64,000 bases of DNA from Litomosoides sigmodontis. Lineage: Eukaryota; Nematoda; Chromadorea; Rhabditida; Onchocercidae. Position 1 is the first letter of the stretch; every line of letters starts with the position of its first letter. The position numbers and the translations under genes are program-made. The stretch is taken from positions 744,001 to 808,000 of the forward strand of contig OY718807.1 in assembly GCA_963070105.1 (NCBI GenBank), written 5' to 3'. Shown piece after piece: positions 1 through 21,700 of this stretch. The notes beneath the pieces were generated by a model, which saw only the letters and a program-made list of their open reading frames with translations, did not search any database and was not told where the DNA came from.

Positions 1-56
1 AATCATAAAATGGCTATGATTAACCTAATAATCACTTATTTATCAGTTACACTTAC

Positions 57-2721
57 CAGCTAGAACACCAGGCTTGAGCAAAGTGTCGAATGGAATGTTA
101 TGCTTCTCGTCGAACACAGTTGGCGGCGCTGTTTGTTGTGTGATTAATCGTGTCAGTGGTAATAACGGCCTTTTAGATGTTGTTGTCCAGGACTGTACTG
201 TTATACTAGTTACTGTGGTTGCTGGAACCTCTTCAATCGCTACATCTTCATCCGGTTCTCCCAATTCATGAATATCGAACTCAAATACATTATCCATATA
301 TTTAATTCATTTTGATATTTGCTTTTTGAATTTAGAAATAAAATGAAGACTTTAAGACAAAATATAATTGAAAAGGATTCAAATACTGCACACAAAACTG
401 CCTGGCAAATAAAAGCTGGATGGTTACCGAAGAACGCAGAGTAGTTGTTCGAGTTATGTTTGATGGATATGCAGAAGTGGTGCTAGTTACAGGCGAGCTA
501 CTAATTTGATCTGCAAAACAAGTACTGCAAATGCCGGATATTTCGATTTTAAATTTATCAAATCCACATTTAACTCATTTATTAAAACTATGAAGAAACC
601 CTAACACACATACTGTGTCCAGTCAAAAATTGTTCACTTCAAAAGCGTAAAAAAATTTATCCTGCTTGAATTCCGTCTCATAATATCATTACTATTCCTC
701 TCTAAAGTATAAAAGAAAATTATATCCAATAACACACTTAAAGATTGTAATTTTACCTAGAAAAATTAAAATTTTTCCTTCCTCTAAACAATTCGGAGAT
801 AAAAAAGGAAAATGAAATAAGCATTCCCTTTTTCTAAACAACCTCCTCATCTGCTCATTCTAATTTATGCTTAGAAAAGAACGACGATTAATTTAAAGTC
901 GAAAAGTGGAAAGAGAGAGCATATTTTCCCATTGTTATTTGTAGTGAAAATAAATAAAGTAAAAATTTGGAGGGAAATAATGCAACAGTAGGCAGTGTAA
1001 CTGTTTTCTCCCTCTCTCTATCTCTCCCTAAGATTTTTATCATTAATCAAAACGCATTACAGAAGCATAAATAGAAATAAAAAAGAGTTAGTCGTGTTCG
1101 AATACACTAAGCCATTGTAGTTTTCGATACCATTTACTCACTTTTAAATCGTTTTCCTCCCTCTCTCTCTCTCTATACCATTTATTTCTTTTCATTATAA
1201 ATTAGCCGGAATAATCTATCACAACATGTAAGCGTCGCTGTTTGCAGGAGGAAATTGGTAAGATTGATGATGACAAGAATTTGAAAAAGGAAACAACGAA
1301 CGGCAGATGATTTAATAATTCAGTAAATTTATGATAGGTGAATGAAAGAAGAAATAAAAGAGCAGAGAATGTTACACTTTGAAGAAAAGAATAACATGCT
1401 ATGTGTCAGCGAGGAATAACGCTTTGACTTAGAAAATTTAACATATGACCTCAGACTTTCATTTGCTGTAGAAAATGGAAAAATTAGCACGTAAATGATG
1501 GCACTAATAATTGGGACAGATAGTTAAAGTAGAAGAATTCTGCACATAAAAAACCTAATACATGCAGATGACTGTGATTTTTTATCTAGCAACTAGTTTG
1601 ATTAAGGAAGAAGAAAAGGTATGAAAATTGGTTATTGAAGAATGATACGCAGGAGTAAAATGACTGAGAAACAGGCACATTTTCCTAATGGTTGGGAAAA
1701 TATCGATAATTTGGAAATTGTAGAAAATCCTATGTCTGAAAATAAATTCAATTTTCTTATTTTAAATCATGTGCCAAAAAATAATAAAAATGCTAACCTA
1801 TATGAGCTCCGGAACCTTCGATAACATCACCATCTTCGTCATCTGGGCTTGCACCCGATCCATCCCATTCTATGTCTGTTCCTGCTCCATCATCTTTTTG
1901 CTTGTTGGACAGTAAAGATGGAACACCGCTACCTTCAATTTCCTAAAAAAGTTTAACTTGAATTCTGAAATGATAAATACCCCAAGGTAGAATGGAAGAA
2001 AAATGCAAAAAATTTTGAAATTAAAATCAGATCATGTTGGAATGAAGCTTAATTGACTAACGTCAAGCTTGGCAATATTTGAAAGTCTTGAAATTTCACG
2101 TTTTTCCAATATTTTGTCGGATAATGCATAACTCTGAAAATTTTCCTGTCCATTTCTAATAGCTTCTAACATTGCTAAATAAAAGGCCTATGTAATAGTC
2201 ATAATGCGGTCGGATTAAAGAAACTGCCTTATATGCAACACCAAAAGTTAATAAAGTAGACTAATGGATAGATGGAAGAGCAGCTGGGAAAAATATGTGA
2301 AGTAGAAAATTCGAATATTTGAAAAAATTAACTGTAAGATATGATAGAAACAAGTAGAAATAAAGACTTGGGAAACAGCGTATGTATAACGTATTGAATT
2401 AACGTTCATATCTAAAAAATATTATGAGACTAGGAATTACCTAACTTGGAATTCCCATCATCTTAAATGAATAATTCGAAATAGACAAATAGAATCGTTG
2501 CTATAGGATAGGTATTTTAGCATTAAAAAGGAATAAAAACATCAAATACATCTCAAAGAATCGCCATTTCAGAAAAGCTTCAATCCATTTAAAATTGGTA
2601 AACTCATTAATTCCTTTCGGGAATTTACCAAATTAAAAATTTTTGCGTTAAATAAAACAAACACACCAACCTGTAACAGTATCACATAACAGCCAATGAA
2701 CAATAATGAATGTAATTCCAT
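57..2721 (-). CDS. sdn-1: Syndecan (heparan sulfate proteoglycan core protein), 5' part
   Basis: Partial gene; the membrane and cytoplasmic exons lie beyond the left edge. Exons 2721-2671, 1942-1798, 510-428 and 279-57 join with matching phases (0, 1, 0, exit 1) into 167 residues. Residues 1-17 (MELHSLLFIGCYVILLQ) form a signal peptide. Exon 2 carries three Ser-Gly dipeptides in acidic surroundings (EIEGSG, EWDGSG, VIEGSG), the usual glycosaminoglycan attachment setting. Exons 3 and 4 are Ser/Thr/Pro-rich and end with KPGVLA at a phase-1 intron, the point where syndecans enter their membrane helix. Syndecans present heparan sulfate on the cell surface and in nematodes act in neuron migration and axon guidance. 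The acceptor of the last exon (ATTTGAG) is weak but forced by an in-frame stop just upstream. The conserved cytoplasmic tail is not in view, so another small Ser-Gly membrane proteoglycan remains possible. Confidence 0.68.
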
Positions 2722-4053
2722 AACTTTCCCGTACAGCTTGATACAGCATATACTTTTCCCTTTAACCAGGTATCAACTCCATAACTGCCATATTTATTAA
2801 TAAATATTAGTAATAAACTGCAAAAGTTGTAAATTAAGAGACGAAGTGAAAGTGAGCAATAAAATTAAACGGAATTATTGCATGAGAAGATTGAAAAACG
2901 ATGAATTTCAAAACGGCCATGAGATGGATCACAAAATATTTCGTTGTTCAAGAATTCCCTGTATGTAAGAAGCAAAACCAATTACACGAAGTTGACATGA
3001 AACGATGGTGTAAAGTTAGACAGGAGTAGATCCACAACAATTGATTGCGGCAAGCGATCATAACCTTTTCTAATGTTTGATCAAAAATGAAGCAAACGCC
3101 ATTGTTTACGATAAATTTATAGCACTATTTATCCAATCAAATGAACAAGAAAACTTAATTAAATGAGTAATTCCTTTCGTTTTTTAATAGAAAAGGTAGA
3201 TTTTCATCTTTTCATAATCTAAAAAAACAATAAGTGACTAACTGAACAATAAGTAAAAAACGAATGATTTGAATGATATTATATGGAAGAAGGAAATGGG
3301 AAACAAGAACGAAAGTTTACATTAAAGACATAATTTGAATAGTAAAGCTGAGCACGGTCGTTTAGCAAAAGTAAGAATTACTGAAAACCTGAAATAAGTT
3401 AAATCGGAACAAATGAATGGAAAATTACAAGTTTCAGTGTGTTACGGAATCTGTAAATTTAGACTCATAAAAATTGACTGGAATAATTCACAGCTACAAA
3501 TTGATAAACAAAGTTGATAAGACATTTGCATATCATAGAGTTTAATTTCTTCCCATATCATATGCCACATACTTTATGCCAAATAAGCTATTATAAGTAT
3601 TTCAAATTTAGCTTTGATGATGTGTCACGTTTTAAATTCTGATTGAAACTGACAAAATGCAAAAATTTCCTTATTCGAAATAATTAAGCAGCCATAAATT
3701 CTTTTCTGTACTTCAATTAAGCTATTTTGTCAAACATTTCAAGACTTAATAAAAGCAGAAAAATAAAATTTCCAGAATCATTTATTGGTAATGATAATGA
3801 ATATAAGCGACAAAACATTTCAAGAAAGTCTCAAGTTAAGGTTCACAACAAATTCGTGAAAATTTAAATAAATCATGCAAGGAATAATAATATCAAATTT
3901 ATTTTTAACATAATCATCTGGAAACAAAAAAACGTAATTTTTTTCATAAACAAAGTGGGACAGAGGTGCAAATGGAACAGTTGATTGTCTGTTCCCACAA
4001 TAAAATCAATTGTTTCCGTTTATTTTATTCCTTAAATTTGGTTTCATTAATAG
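2722..4053. other. Intergenic, syndecan upstream side
   Basis: AT-rich sequence without a supported gene. It must contain the syndecan promoter (minus strand) and perhaps the missing 5' part of the plus-strand exon chain that starts at 4054. No TATA box or recognisable regulatory motif was seen. Confidence 0.5.
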
Positions 4054-4743
4054 CTGTGCGACGAAGAGAAACGGGACATTACAATGTGTTATATGCAAAA
4101 CTAGTTTTTTGTTCAAATCCGATAAGAAATTCGCAAAACCACAACTGAAAACACTGGTAATTAGGACCATAATAATGGTATTAATAATATTCTCCTAATT
4201 GCTATAAATACCCACCGAAATCATCAATGTACCGGCATTACTGTTTCAGATCATCAACTATTATGCAATTACATTTGACGAGATTTGACACGGACTGAAA
4301 TAGTATTGCATATATCACCTTGAATAATAAAATCCCATGTCTCTCATCGAACCATTAAACATTAAAATAAACATTTAGATATACATGATAAGAATTGTAA
4401 AAAAATTGATATGCTAATAATTTTCGATCAGACAGTACTATATCGATATCATTAGTGATTAGTATTACATCTAAATATTAATTATTAGCATATTAAGTTA
4501 GATAACGGACATTTGACTGAATCTATTGAAATTACCCAGTTGCTACTGAAATCTGATGATAAAATTTTACACTATTTTATCACAATGATCAAATGTTGGA
4601 AGAATGACCATAAGCTTAACCAATCGATAAATGCATTTAATGAAATGGTGGCAGCTTTGCAATTTACACTTTCAAAATTTGATCGTAAAATTAATGATTA
4701 CATCGATCGACGGCTTAATGTACTGATAAATGTATTAAGCTGA
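4054..4743 (+). CDS. Two candidate 3' exons of an unrecognised gene (CxxC motif)
   Basis: Exon 4054-4156 is entered after TTCATTAATAG in phase 2 and left at a GTAATT donor in phase 0. Exon 4489-4743 is entered after AATTATTAG in phase 0 and ends at TGA. The joined reading is open for about 120 codons. The first exon carries a CVICKTSF stretch (CxxC, possible metal site) and is Lys-rich. The second encodes a mostly helical stretch with mixed third-codon-position bases, ending NVLINVLS. The 5' end was not found: the only ATG that fits the phase (near 3972) would leave a three-residue start. I do not recognise the family. Evidence is phase agreement plus coding-like codon use, so this is a moderate-to-low call. 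Confidence 0.33.
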
Positions 4744-7350
4744 CAAATTGGAGGGGACAAAGTTTTTAATTTCAATTTCACATTTTTATCTCCGTGATAC
4801 ACTACCACTGTTCTATTCCTATTACTAGTGATATACCATTTCGTAGGATTAATTTATTGGTAGAAGGAGATAGATAATTAACTATTCCTTTCATTACTAT
4901 TATCTGCTTAATACTAAATACCTTCATCATTTCCGAAAGCAGCTGTTCCTTTAGATTTAAGACTACTTCACGGAAAAATAATTCCTGTATGGCACATATG
5001 CAATCAAACTTATAATTTAAAAATGGCTATTTCTATTAGTTCCTTCGTTTTTTAATTCAATAAATAATGCAGTTTTCGATCTGTTTTCCTTCTCCTTGCT
5101 TTCCTTTTTTTGACACTTGCACTTTATGAAACTTCTACGGTAACATACATAAATAAATAATTATCTAATCTCTTGTCCATGTTTGTATTTTCAAAAGGTG
5201 ACGGACAAGACGATCTCCGGTTTCGCTAGAATGAGCATTCGCTCCTTTTTGATGACAGTTTTTTATGGCTCAGCATTAGTTTATTGTTTCATTAGAATTT
5301 GTTTTAACGGCGAAGAGAATTAATGATATCAGAACGGAGAAATTTATAATAAACTCGAGTTTCTGGCCCACTTCATTACATTTTATATCCTATCTTGTCT
5401 GTCTTCCAATGCATAATTGCTATCATCATCATCACCACCAAACATTAGTATTTTTAGGCTTGATTGAATGTTATTTTACATGCATTGAAAAAAGAGAGTA
5501 AGCAAAGAAAGGGGGAAAATTAAAGTGACGAACGGGAAGAAAGCGAAAGACCGATGATGAAAAGGAGGAAGTGGAATGAATATTTCGACTGCTTTCAATG
5601 AAGCCTTTAATTCACCTCTCTTTCTCCTTCTAGCTCTCTCTCTCTCGCTCCCTCTCCATCTCTAGGAAGGATGAAAATCCTACGAATTTTATCTCCATTC
5701 ATGTGCATCTCAAAATTACCCTCACCAAATTGCCATTTTAATGTGTCTTATGCCAAGAAAAAAGGGAATGATTTCAGAGATTAGTTTTTCTATTCGCGTA
5801 TTTCATTATTTCATCTTTTTCCGCCATCATTTTAAAAATTTCCCGTGAAAAGAAAGGAAAGGCAAGGAGAGAGAGAGAGAGAATGAGAGAGAAGAATGAA
5901 AGAACGAAAGCTTTTTCAAAACGTCACATAAGCCGCACATCAATTAATTTTGTTTTGGCAGTAGCTTCTTTACCTCCGAAAAATCCTTCTCTTTCTTGCT
6001 AGTGCGACCAGTCGATGGCCTTAGTCAAACATACAACAACGATCCCATCTTACATTTCAATGAGAGAGGGAAGAAGAAGAAGCAATCATTATCATCATTC
6101 ATTTTTTCCATGTCATGCAATGCTTCACAACTTAAGTTGACCGTTATAATGGACTTGACTTGGAGTAGACTGACCTACTGCACCCTCTAAAGTATGTTTG
6201 GGAAATGCTAAAAGACAGGAATAATCTGTCAGCCTCACAAAACACAAGAATGGGGGAGGAGAATGTACGTAGTTGAATGGGAATGATAAATTTGTAAATT
6301 GCTTAACCACCTGACACCAATTCCTAACGACATCTTTTCCCTCTTTTTAGTGTTTTTCTTTCATATATTATCAGTACGAAAATGAGCGAATGAAAATATC
6401 AGCAAAATGGAGTAGTTATTAGATGAAATAATCTGCAAAAAAAACCGGAAGGAAGGAGAAAAAAAAAGACACAGGAAAAACAGAAGGCAAAAGAATGAAA
6501 GGACAAAATGTGCTGCAATTCTAATCCTCCACGCTATCAGTTTCTTATTTTTCACTTTTTTCTCTCATATTAAAGATTTATTTGAAATGGCAGCAACGAA
6601 ATGAAGTTTATTTAAAAAAAGTACACTAATAAAACAAATTCCACTGCTGCTAAACAGCTAATGCTAATTTCTTTTATGTTGTTGGTGAAAAAAAGAGGGA
6701 AATGATATTGGCCGAATACCAATTTTGCTTTTCAAAACTAAAGTTGAAACACTTTGCTTCTCTCATTTGTTTGTTTCAAGCCAAATGTTAGCATTTACTA
6801 CCGTTGCTTTTGCATTTCAACAACTACTCACCGCAAGAATGGATGAACAATTACTCCTATCATCTTGGAAATAAATGACTGTCACGAAAATGAATATACA
6901 TCCTTTTTGTAAAATTATTCAGCAAGATTCACATGAGCGTTGGTCAACCCCTTCGAGTAACAATAAACAGTACAGCGAATAAACTTTATACAATTATAAA
7001 AGAGAAATTGAGATAACTACATCGATATTAAACAGATGATATGTAAAAGTAGGGCTGACAGGAGAAGGGGAACGGGAAATTTTGAAATAAATTATTATTC
7101 GCCATATGTCACACATGGCCCTTTCACTCAACCACCAATGACCCTTACTTTACTAGGTTCTAGGTTCACGAGGAAAAGAATAATGTAGTAGCAACTTTTT
7201 CAATTTATTTCAGACCAAAGTCTTTTCAATGATGCGCTTAGCATTAAGCGCACACAGCGGCGGATGAAAAAGCCAAGAAATAATGAACTGCCTGAGCACA
7301 CATGTGATTATTACTTCTTCTGTTTCGCCTTTATTTGATTTACACATTTT
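4744..7350. other. Intergenic with GA/CT tracts
   Basis: About 2.6 kb with low-complexity purine or pyrimidine runs (CT near 5635-5665, GA near 5867-5912). Two weak exon-like stretches follow plausible acceptors: 5200-5325, and 5997-6190 after TTTCTTGCTAG. Neither has a partner exon in phase, so they are not called. Confidence 0.4.
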
Positions 7351-7367
7351 CCTTCTTCATTTCCAGC
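7351..7367 (+). promoter_or_regulatory. Splice acceptor directly before a start codon (possible trans-splice site)
   Basis: A pyrimidine-rich run ending TTCATTTCCAG sits one base before an ATG at 7368. In nematodes an acceptor this close to the start codon commonly receives a spliced leader. No matching upstream cis exon was found, which fits trans-splicing, but a cis intron cannot be excluded. Confidence 0.45.
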
Positions 7368-16483
<9,116 letters not shown>

Positions 16484-18770
16484 GAGAGCAAACTGCAACT
16501 GCCTGAATGAATTTCTTAATTTCATAAAGCACTCTAAATTGTCCGTTTTACTTCTATCCAGCTAAAGCACTGCGGTGCCAATGATCGCACTGGTAATTAA
16601 CACTTATTTAACTTTCCTCAGATGTCATTTTCAAAAAAAAAACCGGAAGAGCACGAAGATTAAAGGTATTGTAAGCGTAACAAAAAAGGAAAGTGTTCGC
16701 TTTGATTTCACTTCTCCCTTCCTCTCACACTTCCCATCTTTGTTAATCACATATGAATTGCCCTTTTTTCAATGTTTTCCGTATAAAATATACAATTTGA
16801 AGTGAAACAGTTTTGCCACCTTATCCATCGACACATTTACTTCCGCGCAACACGCCAAATTAGCATTTCCTTAATTAATCACACTTTGCAAAGACTTTCA
16901 TCTTTTCAATTCCATCGCCCCTAATTCACACATAGTAGTTAATAGTAACGAATAATAGTGATAATAACAGTGTTGACAATTGTAACGACAGTGATAATAT
17001 CAGTGTTATCGTAATCAGCTGAAATGTTTTCCCCTTTTTTTCTGACTTTCGTAATATTTTAAAGCAGTTCGCTTCACTTCATCGGGTGCGGCATTGGACA
17101 GGAGGAGGAGGAAGGTTTCTCTCATCAGGCCTGAAAGGCCGTTGCGGTCCTAGGCCTTTTTACTTGTAATTGCCATTTTTACGCGTCGAGGCCAACACAT
17201 TCACACTCATTCATTCCCTCTACACTTTTCATTTCAAGCATATTTGCATGTGCGTGTGCGCGTGCGCAAGTGGCACGGCCAAGAATGTGTGCGTGTATGT
17301 GATCCTTGTGCCATTAATGTTATGTATATGTTTTTTCATCCGTCGATCCGTCCATTTAAATGAAATGAAATGAAATGTTACATTCGTTTTGTTCAATGTT
17401 AATGTCCGGAAATACCAGAAACATAAATGAAAATTAAAAATTTGCAAGAGAAAACTGATCGATGTCTGTCCTTTGCAGTTGAATTCATTGCTCCCACTCT
17501 CAACTGATCGGTTTTAAAATTTTTTACCTTTCGCCTCACTCTCCCTCGCCCTTCCTCTCATATCCTATCCTCTGCATTTCCATTGTCTTTTCCGCCACTC
17601 TTCCTGCCCACTTGCAGTACAATTCATTCATCTATCATTTCTTAGTATAAAAGAAAAAAAATGATGCAATACAACATATTCCATTGTTTCATTTATTTTT
17701 ATCACAGTGTGAATAAAATAGAAATGGATGATGACTCATTCATTTTTACACATTTGAATTTTAACATTCGGTAATTTAAAATATTTAATTTCAAACTTCT
17801 TCCTTTCTTTCTTTGCTTTTTCACATCTCACTACTTGCTTGCAACATCGATCAATGTGCATGCGTGAAAAGAGGACAAAAAGCCGAAAGCTATTTCAATT
17901 TAAACAAAATTCAGCAAAAATGCAAGAAAGAACGAAATTAAATGATTGAATGATTTCATTTTTCGCGAAACTGATCTTTCCTTTTCCAAGCTCACTACGA
18001 TTATACTCGCAGTGTGTCATATGTCATATCACATCAAATGCTTATTAATTCAATCGCTTTAGGAATAAATAAGTTTGCTTATTTAAATTATAATTACAAT
18101 TGCTGTCGCCACCGTCAGTGATTATTACGCGATAATCGCTATCGTTATCATCACATATTGTGTTGTGGGAATATTTGACTTCGTTTCATTCACTGACACT
18201 TTCTTCCTTCCCATTCCTTCGCTAATCTTTCACATACTTTTCTCGGTCTTTATTTTTCGAAATTGGGAGAATTGTGAACAGAGTGCGAAGGATAAGTGTT
18301 TAGGATAGCTATGCTCGTATAGTAATAGCAAAAGAACAAATTACCGTACACGTAGTACGTAACTTTAAGAATCAATAAAGAGCTAGCAATTACTATTGAC
18401 AAATGGATGATATCAGTTTTAAATATTTTTCAATGTTTTCATAAATCAACAATTAATGATGTGAATGAGTCTTGCTTTTTTAACTCAGACGGATAGACCG
18501 ACACCTTTTCGTTTGAGAGGAATAAGTGAGTGAGGGAGCTATGCTGATTCGTTCGTTATGTCGATTCCTTCTACAATCCCTGGTCCTTTTTTGGAAAATT
18601 TTTTTCCTCTTCTTTTTCAACTCTCAATATAAAATGCTGATTGACTGAACTAGTTCCCTCATAGTTTGCGCACTCTCTGCAAACATTTCAATCCATTCGA
18701 TATCAGCAATTTCATCCTCTCCCACCCCTCTCCACTTCCTCCACTTTCTTCCTTTCAAACTTTTTCACAG
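16484..18770. other. Intergenic
   Basis: No supported gene. Contains a C/G-rich patch at about 17126-17158 (AGGCCT ... TAGGCCT, imperfect hairpin followed by T5), a short alternating GT/GC stretch near 17245-17270, and pyrimidine-rich blocks. Confidence 0.4.
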
Positions 18771-21700
18771 GTAAAAACCTGCTACTCACAGGCGCCGGAA
18801 TTCATCCTATTGTCACAGTGTAGCAATGCAGGCAATTGCTAAATTTAGATCTATTCAATTAATGGCAGCGATTACTTCCGGTGATTCTAATTCGTTTAAA
18901 ACAGCAACCTCCTACCTTCCTTACTTCTTCCCGTCGCTAGAAGGAAATGAATTATCGATTACTCGCTATAAAACAACATATTACTACAACGTTTCTTTTT
19001 TTTCTCTTTTTCTTTTTTTGCAAAATTAAAAGCGCCGTTTTTCGTAAAAGCAATTATTCATTTATGACATAAGACATTTAATTGAAAATCGCTATTTAGC
19101 TATATAATTCAAACATTCGTGTAATTCGATTATCTTTAAGGAATGAAATAACAATGGGAAATTAAAATAAACATGCCTACCGACTGGCCATTGTTTATCA
19201 AATTTTATTTTCATATTAAGAAACAACAAACAAACAAACAACCATAATTCAGTGCTTCCTGCAACATACAACTTTCTCTCTCTCCTCCCTCTCTGGATCT
19301 CCCCTGCCTCTCCCATCTTTCCTCCTCTCCACCTCTGTTTTAATTTCGATATTTCCACTAAACTTTGAACTGTTTAATTGAATATTCCAATAAGCGGTTT
19401 CCTTCACAGTGCAAAATTGATTACTTGTTCTTTTCAAAACTTTTTTCTTTCACTGATTTAGTTGGACAAAAAAGCATTAATTAAATTAATTCCTGAAATT
19501 AATTCTTCGTCTGACGAATGTATCCAAGAACTGTACATTCCTTTCTTTTCTAGCGGTTTTATTTCATTCATTCGAAAAAAAATTCATTTACTGTTTGATT
19601 AAATTTACATTTTTCCTTCCTTTTTTTTGCTTCTGAATGTTTTCACATTACTTAAGTGTAATTTCTTTCTTTAACGCTATTTTATGTTAGCATTAATTTA
19701 ATTATTTAATGCCAACTCTCCTACTTCTCTTCTTGCGCCTAGTGTTTAAATGTGGTGTAAGGTTTTAAATTTCTTTTTTTAAGTGCCATATGAAGCATTA
19801 ATATTTTAATAAATTTAATGTTAAATCAATAAATTTAATTTAATCAAAGGTTAACATAAAATTTATCTAATGCTTGAATTTAATAAATTTATTTGATGCA
19901 AGCCTTTGGTCCTTTCTAGATGATGAAAAGAAACTTCACGTACGTGCCACTTGCATAGCAATCCTTCAAGCGCTTATCTTCTTATTCAGCAGCTAATTAA
20001 TATATTACTATAAACGACCGTAGAGCTTACTTATCAAATAAACGAATCAGTAAACGATGAAATATTGAAACGAACTTTTTAATTGAAAGACAAAATCAGT
20101 AAGAATTTACTAAGGACTTCCTTCATCTGATAGTTTCACGGTATGCGTTAAATTCCAAATTACAAATTTAATTATTTAATAATTCAACCTTCGACGGTGC
20201 TGCACACGTGGTGTTACTTGCATTACAGTCAGTGTTTATAGCAGTGCTATCGGAAGTTTTAATGTAAACATTGTGTTAAATCAAATTTGCTATTAATAAC
20301 AGTACGAAGTGCTCAACACTTTTCCCATTTTGCAATGAGCAGAGGTCAGCAAGTGATATCTTATCAGTGCTCATAGCACAAATTACCACAGTGTATCAAT
20401 TTTGAGGAAAATTTTTCAGCCCTTTTAGCAAAAATTAACAATTGGCATCCTTTAGTGAGGAAGTGGAACACTTCGTCAGACTGAAATTGACGTATCAGAC
20501 TGACGCGCACGCAGTTGTCTTTCATTCACGGGAGCAATTGCTTGATAACAACAATAAAACGATCATTTCACGTTTCCCCTTCAAGTCTCTTCCACCCTTG
20601 GACCTTTCGGATGTAACAAATCTTAAGGATAAGTAAGCAGTATGGGAGAGGAATGGACAAACAGTCCAATTAAATGCAAATTTATTGATTTTAGAGAAAA
20701 TGGAAAATCGTTAAGAAAAATTTTTGTTTTTGTTCATTTCGCTTTTTTTCCCGTAACAAAAACATTTTTCTTCACATTTGATAGAAAAACATTTTTCTTC
20801 ACACTTCACATCGCACTACATTCCTTTTTGCTCGTATTTGTTAATGAACTTTACATAATTTAACTAAATAATTTAAAAATTAAATTTCTCCTATTGGACG
20901 AATGAGTGGTATTTCTCTTGTCGGTTTTTGGTTTTTGTAATAAATGGATTTAACACAAAAAAAAGGGTAATGAAATACTGGAAAGTCACTTCTATTTTTC
21001 GTCCTCTAATAGGTAAATTTTAATTTAAGCATAAATTATATATTTTTCCATTTTCATTAAATAATAAAGTTTCAGTTGAAAGAAAAAAAGGCTGAAAGCA
21101 GAGGAAAGAGAGAAGATGAAAAGAAAAGCTAAAAGTAGTGAGGTATTTCAAAGCAAACGAACGGAGAGAGGAAGGATGGATAAGTGATGGAAAATATCAT
21201 TAGGGATGCGGATGAGAAGAAATGCGTACGCGTTCTGTGCGTACGCATATGTGCCTTACGTCTTTACGTCTACAAGGTGTGATGAAAGTGGAAAAAGTGA
21301 ATAAGGTGAAGAAGCTAAACGGCTAATACTTTTCGTGCTTTTTCCTCGCAGTTCCACTTGTTGATATATTATAAATTTAACTGAAATTGTTCTCTCTCTC
21401 TCTCTCTCTGTCTGTTGCCTCCTTTCATTTCATCTCTTTGTATGTTATCATTTTTAACTTTTCCTTTCCACATCATCATTATTATTAGTTATTGTTGCTT
21501 GTATTAGTACTACTACTACTACTACCACTAGTAGTAGTAGTAGCATGAAATGCCGCAGCCGGAAATTAAATTAAAACAAACAGTGTTCATTTCAACAAGG
21601 ATCGTCACTGATCGATTTTCAGTTCTCAAATGAATAATTTTTCTATCATTATGTTGCACTGAACTTCTGACAACGACAATTTCAGCAGCTCTGCAAAAAA

